Source of the DNA: Caenorhabditis remanei
Taxonomy: Eukaryota; Nematoda; Chromadorea; Rhabditida; Rhabditidae
Assembly (NCBI RefSeq): GCF_010183535.1
Contig: NC_071330.1
Span: 2,585,717-2,649,716 of the forward strand
Direction of reading: 5' to 3'
Length of the DNA: 64,000 bases
Position 1 is the first letter of the stretch, and each line of letters starts with the position of its first letter. The notes below the pieces were generated by a model. It ran no database searches and was not told the DNA's origin. It saw only the letters and a program-made list of their open reading frames with translations. This document shows, one piece after another, positions 10,184 to 20,290 of this stretch. The translations under genes were made by a program, and so were the position numbers.

Positions 10184-11617
10184 TTAATGATCACTAACTA
10201 TGCAATCGGTCTTTCCATAATGATAGACAAATGAAAAGTGCTTTATCAAAACCTCTGCAACAACATGCCCCAAAAGTGCACCAGCAACACCACCGACCGA
10301 TTCGTCCCCTGAAAAAAAGCGAGCTTACAGTAGTTATCAGAAATACAGACGTTATTAGTTATTTTGATATGAAACAGATATAAACTTTTTGGCTCTGTTC
10401 GATTATAGCGGGTCGAAATCGAAAATAGCCCAAAATTAAAGCGCTCATTGGCTATTGAAATTTGAAAATTATTCTATTCATGTTTAAAAAAATTTATATA
10501 CAACTTTTAATTGAACAACAGAAGAGGAAGTATGAAAAAAAGAAAAAATAGAAGTACAAATGCTTCTTTTACTACTTTCTATCTATACTGATTTGGTGTC
10601 CCTTTTTTGATTCGCTATTTTCAATTTCGCCCTCTATTTTGACCTCGGGCCGCTATGATCAAATAGAGCCAACTTTTTGTCTGAAGGGAACATCCGTACG
10701 TCGAGGTAGTCAAATATAAAACTCGATATATATGTACCTTACAAAGGCTAATGTAATGGGACGATCATTCACATAATAGAAAATACACTATGGACTCACT
10801 CAATATAGTTTCACGATGTCCACAGTATGCTCCCAAAGTTGCTCCATAAAACAGAAGAGAGATTTTCAACATCATCTCATTCATCTGCTTGTGTTTCTCG
10901 ACCTTCTCCGATTCAGCAATGTGATTCATGTGCTGGATCAGATAAAATAGAAATATGAGCAGACACAAGTATAGGGTTAGAATGTAGAGACAGATAATAA
11001 AAAGTCTTCTGTAAAAGTAAGCAGGAGACCAAAGTATTCTCCATAATGATTCATTTTTCCCTTTGTTAACTCTCTCATCTGCTTGCGCCGCACTAATTAT
11101 CAAGCCAAGAATTACAGTATTGAGGAATTCTGAACTAGTTCTCCATTTTTAAATACTTGTACGTCTTGGACAATTACCAATCTCTTGAAATTTGGTTTCC
11201 CATATATATAATTTGATAATCATCAGAAATCTATAGAACATTCTCCACTTTTCTTCATTGTATTCGTTCATTTCTTCAATCGAAACTCCAGATCTTCTGT
11301 TTCCAACCATTGGTGAATTGTGAAAATCAGCATTGTTCGCTTGAAACATCGAGTTTTCAGTATCCTTAGGGTCTGGGCACTTGAAGTTTGCAGTGCATTT
11401 TTTTCGTTGAGAAACTGGTCGTTGTCTAGGAGCCTATAGTAACAAATTATAATTGTTTGGCACATAATTTTGTTTTTTTTCTTAATCTATATTAAAATTT
11501 ATAAGAGGAACATGTACATAACTACAAAGAAAATCTACTAACCTTTCCTGCGCCTTTTTGGTTTTCCGTCTGCTTACCACGCACATCATTTCCAAAACTC
11601 TTCCTTCTTCTAGGCAT
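10184..11617 (-). CDS. Five-segment membrane protein, family 'M', member M1 (261 aa)
   Basis: Four exons fit in phase: 11617-11543, 11433-11178, 11129-10800 and 10308-10184 (75+256+330+125 nt). The start ATG follows TTTTTTAG, a plausible trans-splice acceptor, and opens a basic N terminus (MPRRRKSFGNDVRGK). Hydrophobic segments lie in WRMFYRFLMIIKLYIW, LNTVILGLIISAA, LFIICLYILTLYLCLLIFLF, LKISLLFYGATLGAYCG and the Gly-rich last exon VGGVAGALLGHVVAEVLI. I do not recognise a named family. Four other members occur in this window with the same intron phases (1 then 1 before the last two exons). The gene is intact and antisense to the virus-like genes around it. It has no leader cassette, so it is more likely a host gene. 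Confidence 0.7.
10386..10685. mobile_element. MITE in the last intron of M1
   Basis: AACTTTTTGGCTCTGTTCGA at the left pairs with TCAAATAGAGCCAACTTTTT at the right, both followed inward by GCGGG/CTATTTTC-type matches. It lies wholly in the intron and leaves the exons untouched. Confidence 0.55.
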
Positions 11618-12289
11618 CTAAAAAAACTAAATCAATCCAAAATGAAAACTCAGAATTGGAAAAAAATCTCGTAATTCGACAATAAATGCACAAATAAAAA
11701 AGATATTTTGGAAAGGGCTTAAAAAGAAACTAAGCAAAGTTTCATAAAACTGGTTCAATAACTGAAACGAAAAAATATGTGTTGTTTAGATACATATGTA
11801 TAGTAAATACAGCCTGTTTTTTTCGAACAATTTATGTTTTAAATCCCTGCATTTTGTATGAAAAGGATTCGAACGAATGAAAAATTAATCTGACACCTGG
11901 TGGGTGTATAAAATAAACACTTTATTTTCCTGATTTGAACAAACATAGCTAATTCTCACATTCCAACACATTTTTTAGATTTTGATGCCAAAAGGATTAC
12001 TATGATAGAAACTCATTTTTTGACGGCTTACGACGCACATATCGTTCATTTATTACAGAAGGAAATTACTGAAGATTGAAGATTGACAATACAGTAATTT
12101 CTTCAATAAAATGAATAAACTTCTTGATCTACTGTAACACTGATTTTCAGACAAGATCGAAGACAATTCCCCCTTATCATGTTTATACTAGTTTGAAAGC
12201 TCAAAAACCCCCTAAATCAGGTAATCGCTCTAAAAATACACAAAAATAACTGAATATTCAGATAAAAGGCTTTCAAACTAAGTTTTTTT
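11618..12289. repeat. Divergent intergenic segment shared by blocks A and B
   Basis: Spans between the M1 start and the gene 3 cassette. Parts match block B: AAATTAATCTGACACCTGGT near 11883 with 27280, and CTACTGTAACACTGATTTTC near 12130 with 28000. No gene is supported. Confidence 0.55.
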
Positions 12290-12761
12290 TTCAAACTCAT
12301 ATCTTTCAAAACAAATTTCTCTCAAGGTGACCCCCGTGGACCTCGAGACGGCATCGACCATGACTCACTTTTTCTATCAGAAGCTAGGGTACGCGGAGAA
12401 AACAAACATAACTGTCTGCCTATGTTACTTTAGTCATACTTGTCAAATCACGGGCCGGCCCGGGCCGGGCCCTCTGAAAATTTCAGGGCCCGGGCCGGCC
12501 CGCAGGGCCCGCAGCAAGCGTTTTTTTTCAATATTTTGACGGGCCGGGCCGGGCCGGAAGATTTTTTTAGCGGGCCCGGCCCGGCCCGGCTCGGCCCGGC
12601 CCGTGACAAGTATGACTTTAGTAAAACTATTTTCATTCTTTCTCTCCTGTGAGCGGCCGATTGCTGTTCTACCCCCATTTTTTGAATTTTCCCTTCTGGA
12701 AATTCTTGATTTTTATTGAATCATTGCATTTCGATCGAATATTATCTGGAGTTTCATCAAG
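12290..12761 (+). promoter_or_regulatory. Leader cassette, block A, upstream of gene 3
   Basis: A diverged cassette with GTGACCCCCGTGGACCTCGA, TATCAGAAGCTAGGGTACGC and the invariant core CGGCCGATTGCTGTTCTACC at 12655-12674. It ends CATCAAG before the donor GTGAGCC at 12762. Its leader lacks the ATG present in most of the Pif1/PolB leaders. A GGCCCG foldback splits it at 12435-12614; the block B copy lacks that insertion. Confidence 0.6.
12435..12614. repeat. GGCCCG-rich foldback element, copy 2
   Basis: Ends CATACTTGTC and GACAAGTATG flank arms of GGGCCGGCCCGGGCC. It sits inside the leader cassette of gene 3, where block B shows the empty site (TTACTTTAGTAAAAC). Confidence 0.8.
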
Positions 12762-13114
12762 GTGAGCCATTTTTTACTGAAAATTTTGGTAGCCATAACC
12801 CATGTTGTGACACCCTGTACAGAAAAAGTTTAATTATGGGGGTTTCTTCTTGCCGAGACTATTAAGGCAAAAATTTTCTTCAACTACTATTATAAAAACA
12901 GAGGCGATATCTTGTCTTTTGTCTTCCAGAGCATTCCCCGAACCAACGATTTTCATGTCACATCATACGCACTAATTAGTAGTCGGAAGTCAATCAAGAC
13001 TATCAATTAAAAGTCAAAATTACAGCGACATGCATTGCTACCAACAGTACATGTGCAGAACTCACAAAAATACAAAGATTCATACTTTGTGGGATTCATG
13101 GCTGCTGGAATGAG

Positions 13115-13360
13115 AGTGGCTTCGCCTAGGTTCTTCAGCCACGAAACCCATTGGAAGAGAAGAAATCAAAGGAGAGAAGGAACGTGGAATCCGGATGACC
13201 CAAGCCACGTCAAAAGGTCAAATATGAACTCTTCTTGAATGATTAAATCAGTTCTAAGTTCTCGTTTTTGCGAAACTCAATAAAAGGTATTTGTTGTGAG
13301 TTTAGTGTGTTCTTAGTTCTCAAAGTCTGTTTCTGTCCTAACCGATAGAAATAGATAACT
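13115..13360 (+). repeat. 5' LTR
   Basis: Begins AGTGGCTTCGCCTAGG, contains AATAAAAGG near 13279 as a polyadenylation signal, and ends GATAACT. It matches the 3' LTR without visible differences, which implies recent insertion. Confidence 0.9.
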
Positions 13361-13373
13361 TGGGGGCCGAACC
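13361..13373 (+). other. Primer-binding site complementary to tRNA-Pro
   Basis: TGGGGGCCGAACC lies directly after the LTR. Its complement is GGTTCGGCCCCCA, which fits the 3' end of a nematode tRNA-Pro whose acceptor starts GGCCGAA (recalled, not checked). Confidence 0.65.
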
Positions 13374-13621
13374 AAATTAGTTGTAGTAGTAGAAGTCAGA
13401 CGCTGGTGAAGGTGATAAGACCTGATCCGAGCTCCTTCGCTATTAGAACTATTTCTCAATTCGAATTCGTTTTGAGAGAAAAAAACCTCTCGTTGACTAA
13501 ATATCAGCGAACGTGCTGTTCCTGTCTCGGAGATCGAAGATCGAAGAGTCGGACAAATAGAAACGGTGAGACCGTGGTGAGATACTTTGGTGTGATATTG
13601 GTGAGACGGTGGTGAGAAACG

Positions 13622-16450
13622 GTGATGTCGTTCAGTACGGAGAGAACTAAAAAGAGAAGCTCGAGTGTTACTTCTTCCGAGAAGTCATGGGCTGTCCAAA
13701 TGAACGAGGTGAGACTGAAGGAGAGACGCAAGTTGGTGAAGGGATTCACTGACTTTTTGGAGTCTTCGGGTCGTATGGAGAGTGATATGTATGAGGCACT
13801 CATAGCGGCGTGCAAAGGCAATGAGAGACAGTCAGAAGTGCTTGTAGAGCCGGTGAAAAAGTACTGTCAGGAGTTGCGAGAACGATTTGAAGAGCTTGGC
13901 GGAGAGAGATGGCCGCTAGAGATTATTGGAGTAATGAGGGAAAATGGAGTGGAAACGGTAGAAGAGTTGCGTGAACTCTGTGAGAAAGGCGTAGAAATGG
14001 TGCCAGGTGGCATCGTGGAGAATGCCAACAAGGCCCAGGATGAGTTGGCATTGTTACAAGATGCTTGGAATGAGGAGAGAGAGACGTTGTTTAGAGAATT
14101 GAACAAGCTGAAAGAGGAGAAGAGATTGGCTGAGGAGGCTGTCTCGAAGTACAAAAAGACGCTAAAGGAGGAGCGTGAGGCAAGTAGCGAGTTGAGAGGA
14201 CTGCTCAGAAAGCAGGAAGGTGAGCCTAAGAAGGCTGGGCAGGCCCGTGATACTAAGGAAGTTCCGGTGCCCTCGAGGTTGGAGGTGGTCAGAAAGTGGT
14301 CCTCAAGGGATTCGGATGACGAATTCTCGATGCATGGCAGGCGTGGAGAATACTCGGATAGTGAAAGAAGTTGGGGTGAAGATTGGAAGAGTGGCAGAAG
14401 TTCCAGGTATAGCGCGGGGAACGAGGTTATGATGGGAATGGTGGCATCTATGGGGAGAATGATGAAGGCGTCGGCGTTGCCAGAGCCAAAAACGTTTGAC
14501 GGTACTGGGGACTTCAAGGAGTTCAAGAGAGCGTTCTTGCTGAAGTACCAGCAGGTTACGGATGAGGATTATGAGCTAGTAGCCATATTGGAGGAGAGAT
14601 ACTTGAAGGGGGCAGCGAAGTCGTTGTTCAAGTCACTGGGAGATAGGCAGGAGAGGCCGATTGCTGAGTTGTTTGTGGAGTTTGAGAGAAAACTCCGGAA
14701 GAGACAGGGGGATGCGAAGGCTGAGGCCTTGCATGAATTCGATCGCCTTCAGAGGGCTCCGGGACAGAAGTTCTGGGAATACCTGGTGGAGGTAGAGAAG
14801 TGGTCGAAAAAAGCGTATCCCGAGGTCGAGAAAGCGACGTTGTCGCAGATGAGAACGACAAAGTTGATGAGAGCTACGGAGGATGATGACATGCTGCAGT
14901 CGGTGCTTGTAGCTAAACGGTTGGAGTTGCCACTGGCGGCGCAGTATGACCAGTTGAAGGATATTGTACTCCAGAGGGAGAATGAGAAACTGAGGAAGCA
15001 AAAAGAGAGAATGGGGAGATTGGGAGATCAGGGAAACAGTGTTGGTCGTCGGTCGCCTGAAGGTAGTAACGATGGTGACAGGAAAACTGTAGGGGAGAGA
15101 AGAGATAGTGGAGCGAAAATGAAATGCTTCACTTGTGGAGGAATCGGACATGGTTCCTGGCAATGTGTATCGAAAAGAGTCGATAAAGTGCAGATCCAGG
15201 AGGGGACTGTCGAGAATGCTGGGGTGGAAACCGTGGAAATGGTGGAGATGTTGGGACAACGGAGACGGGTTGTCATTGATAGTGGGGCAGTCGTATCGGT
15301 GATATCGACTACTGCTTATGAGAGGTTGAAGGCGGGGTGTCGTGACTGGGAAAAGGAAGTTGAAGTGTTCGGAAAGCCGACATTCACAGTTTTGAATGCG
15401 TCAAACTCTAAGATGAGAGTCAGGGGGCAGATCAAAATTCCCATGGTGGTCAGAGGGCGGAAAGTGAGAGTAGTTTTCCAGTTGGTTGACAATTGGGTGG
15501 AGAGGATACTGATAGGAACTAATGCTTTTGAGAGCATTGGCGTTGAGCTGAAATGGAAAGATCCATATGGTTTGGTGAATGCCGAAGAGAACTCGGCAGA
15601 AGTACAGTTCAGTGGAGGTGAGAAGAAACTGGAGAGACCAGGAGAGAAACTTCGGAAGGTTCCGACGGAGGTATCAGAGATACAGTGCAAGAGCGTTGCC
15701 GTGCGTGGAGAGAGGGGGAGAAGTGCAAGCACGGGTGACGTGGGAGAGGTGTTCAAGTCGGAAGGGGAGAAGGAAAGAAAGAAGGTGAAGATTCGGGCGA
15801 GTGTTGCGGTCATCGGACCTAGATTGGAGGCGAGGGGGCCAGGTGTTCTCGAGTATCGTAATAAGACGATAACGGGGTGGACTCAGAAGTTCGATTGGGG
15901 AGAAGTGAAGGAGGCAGTGGTGCTTGTTGAGTACACTGATAAGGAGGATGAGAACAGCGAGAGAGTTGAGTTCGTAAAATCAGTTGCGAAGGAAGTGGAG
16001 AAAGTCTGGATGATGCCGAGAAGTCTACAATGTGAATTTGGGGACGTCGCCAAAGTGACCGAAAAGTGGAAAATATGGATGGAGAAGTCAGTCAACGTGG
16101 AGGTGGTGGATCCGCTGATGCCAGTTGGAAAGCACAAAATACCACTCATCTTGGAGAAGTGGAATCAGAAGTCGCTGGACGGTCTTCGACAGTATCTGCG
16201 GATGGCGTTGCCGAATAATTCAACTGGATGTCAGCTGAAGAAGGATGAAACACTCGGACAGGATACCACAATTTGGATTGGAGAGAGTCTTCGGAAAAGG
16301 ACGCCCGATCGCCGAGAGGAGGGGGAAGTGGCTTCGCCTAGGTTCTTCAGCCACGAAACCCATTGGAAGAGAAGAAATCAAAGGAGAGAAGGAACGTGGA
16401 ATCCGGATGACCCAAGCCACGTCAAAAGGTCAAATATGAACTCTTCTTGA
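13622..16450 (+). CDS. Retrotransposon Gag-protease polyprotein, 942 aa
   Basis: One open frame from MMSFSTERTKKRSSSV to a stop inside the 3' LTR. Residues about 100-220 are Glu/Lys-rich and probably coiled-coil. A Gag-like block around residues 300-430 includes YELVAILEERYLKGAAKSLF. A CCHC zinc knuckle (CFTCGGIGHGSWQC) lies at about 502-515. A retropepsin active site, VVIDSGAVVSVIS, follows at about 550-562 with a downstream ILIGTNAF. The frame runs on without any polymerase domain and enters the LTR at VASPRFF, consistent with an internal deletion of pol. G+C is visibly higher than in the flanks. Gypsy versus BEL/Pao cannot be settled without RT. Confidence 0.85.
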   Translation: MMSFSTERTKKRSSSVTSSEKSWAVQMNEVRLKERRKLVKGFTDFLESSGRMESDMYEALIAACKGNERQSEVLVEPVKKYCQELRERFEELGGERWPLEIIGVMRENGVETVEELRELCEKGVEMVPGGIVENANKAQDELALLQDAWNEERETLFRELNKLKEEKRLAEEAVSKYKKTLKEEREASSELRGLLRKQEGEPKKAGQARDTKEVPVPSRLEVVRKWSSRDSDDEFSMHGRRGEYSDSERSWGEDWKSGRSSRYSAGNEVMMGMVASMGRMMKASALPEPKTFDGTGDFKEFKRAFLLKYQQVTDEDYELVAILEERYLKGAAKSLFKSLGDRQERPIAELFVEFERKLRKRQGDAKAEALHEFDRLQRAPGQKFWEYLVEVEKWSKKAYPEVEKATLSQMRTTKLMRATEDDDMLQSVLVAKRLELPLAAQYDQLKDIVLQRENEKLRKQKERMGRLGDQGNSVGRRSPEGSNDGDRKTVGERRDSGAKMKCFTCGGIGHGSWQCVSKRVDKVQIQEGTVENAGVETVEMVEMLGQRRRVVIDSGAVVSVISTTAYERLKAGCRDWEKEVEVFGKPTFTVLNASNSKMRVRGQIKIPMVVRGRKVRVVFQLVDNWVERILIGTNAFESIGVELKWKDPYGLVNAEENSAEVQFSGGEKKLERPGEKLRKVPTEVSEIQCKSVAVRGERGRSASTGDVGEVFKSEGEKERKKVKIRASVAVIGPRLEARGPGVLEYRNKTITGWTQKFDWGEVKEAVVLVEYTDKEDENSERVEFVKSVAKEVEKVWMMPRSLQCEFGDVAKVTEKWKIWMEKSVNVEVVDPLMPVGKHKIPLILEKWNQKSLDGLRQYLRMALPNNSTGCQLKKDETLGQDTTIWIGESLRKRTPDRREEGEVASPRFFSHETHWKRRNQRREGTWNPDDPSHVKRSNMNSS

Positions 16451-16572
16451 ATGATTAAATCAGTTCTAAGTTCTCGTTTTTGCGAAACTCAATAAAAGGT
16501 ATTTGTTGTGAGTTTAGTGTGTTCTTAGTTCTCAAAGTCTGTTTCTGTCCTAACCGATAGAAATAGATAACT
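16327..16572 (+). repeat. 3' LTR
   Basis: Same 246-bp sequence as the 5' LTR, followed by the duplicated TGAG and the continuation of gene 3 (CATGGATGGAATAAT). The Gag-protease stop codon at 16448-16450 lies within it. Confidence 0.9.
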
Positions 16573-17133
16573 TGAGCATGGATGGAATAATTGCAAACAG
16601 TCTGTCGGTGCATACAATGTAAAACTGTGAACGTCTGACGACACTTCATCATCAATTTGCCCAAGTCGGACACGTTAGCAAAGCTCGGAAGTTTTTCTGC
16701 AAATGAGCCAGTTGAGATTTTCGGAGTTCGATGGATGCTTATTGCTTTCGCGGCACTGGGACATCCGGGCAACCAAATTATTGCATTTGCAAAAAAAACC
16801 TGGAGACAAGTCCGCCAAGAAACGGATAGTCAGCTCACTATCGGTCCAAGGACAACCTTCCTCAATCAAGGAAGAAATCGATCAGGACAAAAACTCCGTG
16901 GAATCAACCAAAAATAGAACCAAAAAAAAGGAAAAAAAAAGAAAATCCATTCGGGCAGCAAGCCAAGAAAACATACAGAGTAGAAGTCATTCAAAGGAGG
17001 CAGATGGAAGTTCAAAAAATTCATGACAATATTCGAAGAAGTCATTGGAAGGACGAATATCAAAACCCTTTATGCAGCTTAAACACTCCAACTTTTGAAT
17101 TGTAACTATTTTTCTTCTTCTTATTTGTATATA

Positions 17134-17585
17134 CAGTACCGCTCAATAGGATATGAACTTTGGCCGTTTTCAATTGAAATTGTCCAACTTTGAGAGTGTG
17201 TCATAGCGATTCTGATTGTCAAATCTAGTAGGTTTTCAATGAACCATGCAGATTAAAAGTAGAGCACCATTTTTGTAGTTGGCAACTTTTTTGTACGGAT
17301 ACTCTCTAGAGAGTTATGATCATTTTAAGACGACAGCTCAAAAATCACTCGATTTTGCACTGAAATGGGACTATTTGAGGGAGACATTACTTTGTCGATA
17401 TGTAACTTGCTAGAGAGTGTCCGTACAAAAAAGTTGTCAACTACAAAAAAAAAGTTCTACCCTTGTTCTGTAAGATCCAATAAAAACCTAATAGGTATGA
17501 CAACCAGAATTACCTTGGCACACTCTCAAAGTTGGACGATTGCAACTGAAAACAGCCAAAGTTAATATCCTATTGAGCGGTACTG
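17134..17585. mobile_element. Palindromic MITE with TA target duplication
   Basis: Inverted ends are CAGTACCGCTCAATAGGATAT and ATATCCTATTGAGCGGTACTG, flanked by TA on both sides, as for Tc1/mariner-type elements. The empty site is preserved in block B at 29338-29350, so the insertion followed the duplication. Confidence 0.85.
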
Positions 17586-17932
17586 TATGACTTAAGTCCT
17601 TCCAATAAATAAATCAATCCGATTTTGAAAAATGTATTATTGATGAAGGTGTACATGGAAGCGATGTTTTTGACATTGTGAACAGAGATGTGTGGAACTG
17701 GAAATTTCGGAAATTCCGGAAATCTATCTATTAAAACTATTTACATTTCTTAAAACCGCACTTTGTAATAAAACAATTTAAAAGACAACGACCAACCGTA
17801 TACAGTTAAAAAGATTGACATAGCTGTGGCGTTTGGCACCAAAGCTTTATGAAAAACTATTATCTTACATCAAAATAAGCATAATTTCTTATAATGCAAT
17901 ACAAGAAATAAAAATAAACATTCTTTCAGACC

Positions 17933-18612
17933 TCAATATTCTCTCTTTCCGAATCGAGAAACAGGCGGGTAATGTTTTAACCAAACTTCTGCAATCACGA
18001 ATCCGAATAGTCCACCAGTTGCTCCACCAACATGTTCGTCTCCTGAAAAGCTTAAATAGCAGTAGAACATAGTTCGAATCCAACTCACTTAATATGGTTT
18101 CAAACTGTCCGATATACGCCCCGATAATTGATCCAAGTAATGTTGAAAACAGTTTGCGGCATAGACTAATAGCCATTGTTCCACCGGTAATCTTATCCAT
18201 TTTTTCTAGCTCTTCAAAGTGAAAAATAAATATGAAGATGCAGAAGAACCATAAAATTTGATAAAAGTTAGTTTTATTTTCTTCTTTGTAAACCCTCTCC
18301 TCTGCTTGCGCAACTGCAATTAGCAACCCAAAAATAATACTGTTGAGAAATTCTGAAAAAAAACGAATTAATTCAGAGAATGTACGTTTTTGAATGATTA
18401 CCAAGCTCGACAAATTTGGTTCTCCATATATAAATCCTGACAAAAACAAGGAATACATAAAAAGCTCTCTTCTTCATCTCTTTATAATTCTCAATTTCTT
18501 CTTTCGATATTCTATAGGGATTTCGTTTTTTAATCGTTTTTGTTTCTTCACACATTGGGCTCTCGTTTTTCGTAGGTGATGGTCGTTCGTAGGGTCGTTG
18601 ACGTCGACGTGT
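17933..18612 (-). CDS. Membrane protein family 'M', member M2 (5' end uncertain)
   Basis: Three exons fit in phase: 18612-18402, 18352-18089 and 18042-17933. The first begins after ATTTCCAG with RRRQRPYERPSPTKNE, followed by a possible start at MCEETKTIKK (18555). Hydrophobic segments are YVFLVFVRIYIW, LNSIIFGLLIAVA, ILWFFCIFIFIFHF, LLGSIIGAYIG and the last exon's GGATGGLFGFVIAEVWL; the protein ends SRFGKREY. It pairs with M4 (29983-30730) at the matching place in block B. Introns are 47-50 nt. No homologue of the M1 first coding exon was found, so translation may start at MCEETK after trans-splicing at 18612. The frame is intact; function is unknown. Confidence 0.65.
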
Positions 18613-19072
18613 CTGGAAATTTCTACAATGAATTCTGTTGCTAGATGGCAGATGTTAGCATACAAAAAAGTTGGATAAAAAGTGAATCATCATAGCTTTT
18701 ATGAATTCGGATCTATTGTTTGAGTTATCACGTAATCCGGAACAACTTTTTTGAAAAAAAGTATACATATTTCTATCAAAATCTTGTTTACAAAGTTGAA
18801 AACAGAAAAAAACTAACATTTGGTCTAAATTCCTGTGTCCTTGGATGTTTGTTCTGTCCTTCAGTTTTTTTCGACTAATTTAACAAATTCAAATAGCGTT
18901 GATTTTCGAAAATTAAAATTTTGCGTCGAATCTGAATCCGTCTAGAAATAATTTGTGTTCGATCTACAGCCGTTACGCAATACACATAAATAATCAATAA
19001 ATATTTATTTTACTCATTTGCCTCAGCAAGATAATGAAACGTTTGGCTGTGTAATTCAGAGAAAGGGATCGA
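18613..19072. other. Block A right end and intergenic sequence
   Basis: Homology with block B ends near 18870 (TTGGATGTTTGTTCTGTCCT, matched at 31350). The remainder up to the next gene is AT-rich with no supported feature. Confidence 0.45.
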
Positions 19073-19967
19073 CTACTTCTTGCAGCAACAGCAGAAGATT
19101 CCAATGATTGTCGAGATGATGATACAGAGGACGAGGACGGCGAGAGCAATGTAGACCCAGACCTGTAAAATATAGGATATTTGGAAATCTGGGGAAGGGG
19201 GATTGGAAGTATTTAGACAGAAATGTGATCCTAAAATACAGTAATCCTATCTTGGGTTCAGTAATCCGGACATAACTACAGTAATGTCCCAATCGCAAAA
19301 AGTGTCTACCATTGTTTTCTGGGTACAGTAACTCGATGCACGCTACAGTAATCCAGCATTAACTACAGTAACCCAACCAGAAGCAGTAATCTGGGCAAAG
19401 CTACATTTACCAGCGCCTCTGTCCTAGGTACAGTATCCCAATGTTGGGTACAGTAATCCAATTCCATCTACAGTACTCCGAGGGTACTCCAGCTACAGTA
19501 ACTAAAAAGCAAATACAGTACTATCGCTCTAGCAAACTACCTTATCCGATCGTAATCCTGTCTAAAGTACAGTATACGATATACTGATCCTAGGTGATGT
19601 ACCCATCCCATCTCGGCTACAGTAACCAGCTACAGTAACCGGAAGGCTAACTACAGTATCCAACATACCTGAAGAGCGAAACAACACTCTTTTTCACCGT
19701 CTCCACAACATTTGTGAGTGTGAGCAAACGATCCTTCTCCACAATCAGTCACCTGGTTTTCTTTTGATGGACAAAATATTTGACCCTAAAATCCCATTTT
19801 CATTTGATCTGCAGTAGTGAATACAGTACCTTGATCTCAATCGCAGCACTTCCATTTCCACTTGCAACCGCATTCTTCGCGTCGCCGGCGCCTCCATCGT
19901 TATCAGCGAAGACCAGAGCAAGAGCGACGACGATCACGCAGAATCCAAGGAATTTGAGGTTCAGCAT
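19073..19967 (-). CDS. Small Cys-rich type I membrane protein, 114 aa
   Basis: Three exons in phase 0: 19967-19830, 19785-19669 and 19162-19073. The product begins with a signal peptide (MLNLKFLGFCVIVVALALVF, cut near ADN). It has an extracellular stretch with paired cysteines (CPSK, TDCGEG, HKCCGDG, ECCF). It ends with one membrane segment (IALAVLVLCIIISTIIGIF) followed by CCCCKK. The four cysteines could be palmitoylated, and the terminal KK resembles a dilysine retrieval signal, though spacing was not tested. The pattern recalls small CC-rich single-pass proteins, but I cannot name the family. It lies between duplicated blocks A and B. Sequence starting about 100 bp upstream of its ATG is the left end of block B and recurs at 4812. 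Confidence 0.8.
19190..19665. repeat. CTACAGTAATCC-like dispersed short repeats in an intron
   Basis: More than fifteen degenerate copies of (C/G)TACAGTAA(T/C)CC fill the second intron of the preceding gene. They expand an intron that is otherwise of ordinary length in this genome. Confidence 0.8.
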
Positions 19968-20290
19968 GATTCTGGAGAAGGGAAAGTTAGGCTCCGCCCC
20001 AGTGCTCTTCACTAAAACTCACAGACAAATCACACACTGCGATGCACTATTTGAGAAGGGTTCAGAAGAGGTTCGACTCGAATTGGATATCGAGGAATAG
20101 TGATGGGGTTAGAATAGAGAGCTACGTGGAGATAAGGATCAAAACATGATCGGAAAGTAAACCAGAGTATGGTGGAAGGTCACGTGGAAATGTATAGAAA
20201 ATATTGTAGCTGAAATTGAGAATTTAGAAATTCTTCACGTAAAAAACCTTTTTGTTTTTTTTTTCGTTTTCGAGTTATGGATTTGTAACA

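Larger units (their letters stand above)
13115..16572 (+). mobile_element. LTR retrotransposon, Gag-protease only, recent insertion
   Basis: Two 246-bp LTRs (13115-13360 and 16327-16572), identical as far as I can read, begin AGTGGCTTCG and end GATAACT. TGAG is duplicated on both sides (13111-13114, 16573-16576); the block B copy of gene 3 gives the empty site. A primer-binding site follows the 5' LTR directly and a purine tract (GAGAGGAGGGGGA) precedes the 3' LTR. There is no reverse transcriptase, RNase H or integrase, so any mobility would depend on a relative. Confidence 0.9.
12930..17098 (+). pseudogene. 'Gene 3' of the virus-like element, block A, split by a retrotransposon
   Basis: An unknown gene in the same place and orientation as 28602-29313. 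The 5' piece starts after a TTCCAG acceptor at 12930 (SIPRTNDFH) but has a one-base insertion and a stop near 13010. Further on it regains KYKDSYFVGFMAAGM up to the LTR insertion at 13115. After the element, from 16573, it resumes MDGIIAN, then SDTLAKLGSFSANEPVEIFG in shifted frames, then a Lys/Arg/Ser-rich tail (KKKEKKRKSIRAASQENIQS). No domain is recognised. The highly basic tail suggests nucleic-acid binding, but that is inference. It is broken by frameshifts as well as by the insertion. Confidence 0.6.
4812..18870. repeat. Tandem segmental duplication, block A
   Basis: Block A parallels 20064-31385. Both begin with GAAGAGGTTCGACTCGAAT and end near TTGGTCTAAATTCCTGTGTC. Order within each block is leader + Pif1, leader + PolB, membrane gene (minus strand), leader + gene 3, second membrane gene (minus strand). 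The 14 kb of A includes a 3.46-kb retrotransposon and a 452-bp MITE that B lacks, so the original units were similar in length. Confidence 0.8.

Noticed and set aside
12448..12678. Reverse-strand frame beginning MGVEQQSAA, recurring at several leader cassettes
   Set aside because: It reads the antisense of the conserved leader core and then the GGCCCG foldback. The cassette's splice donor and the genes lie on the other strand.
13867..16149. Several Ser/Leu-rich antisense frames across the retrotransposon
   Set aside because: They are shadows of the 942-residue Gag-protease frame on the plus strand.
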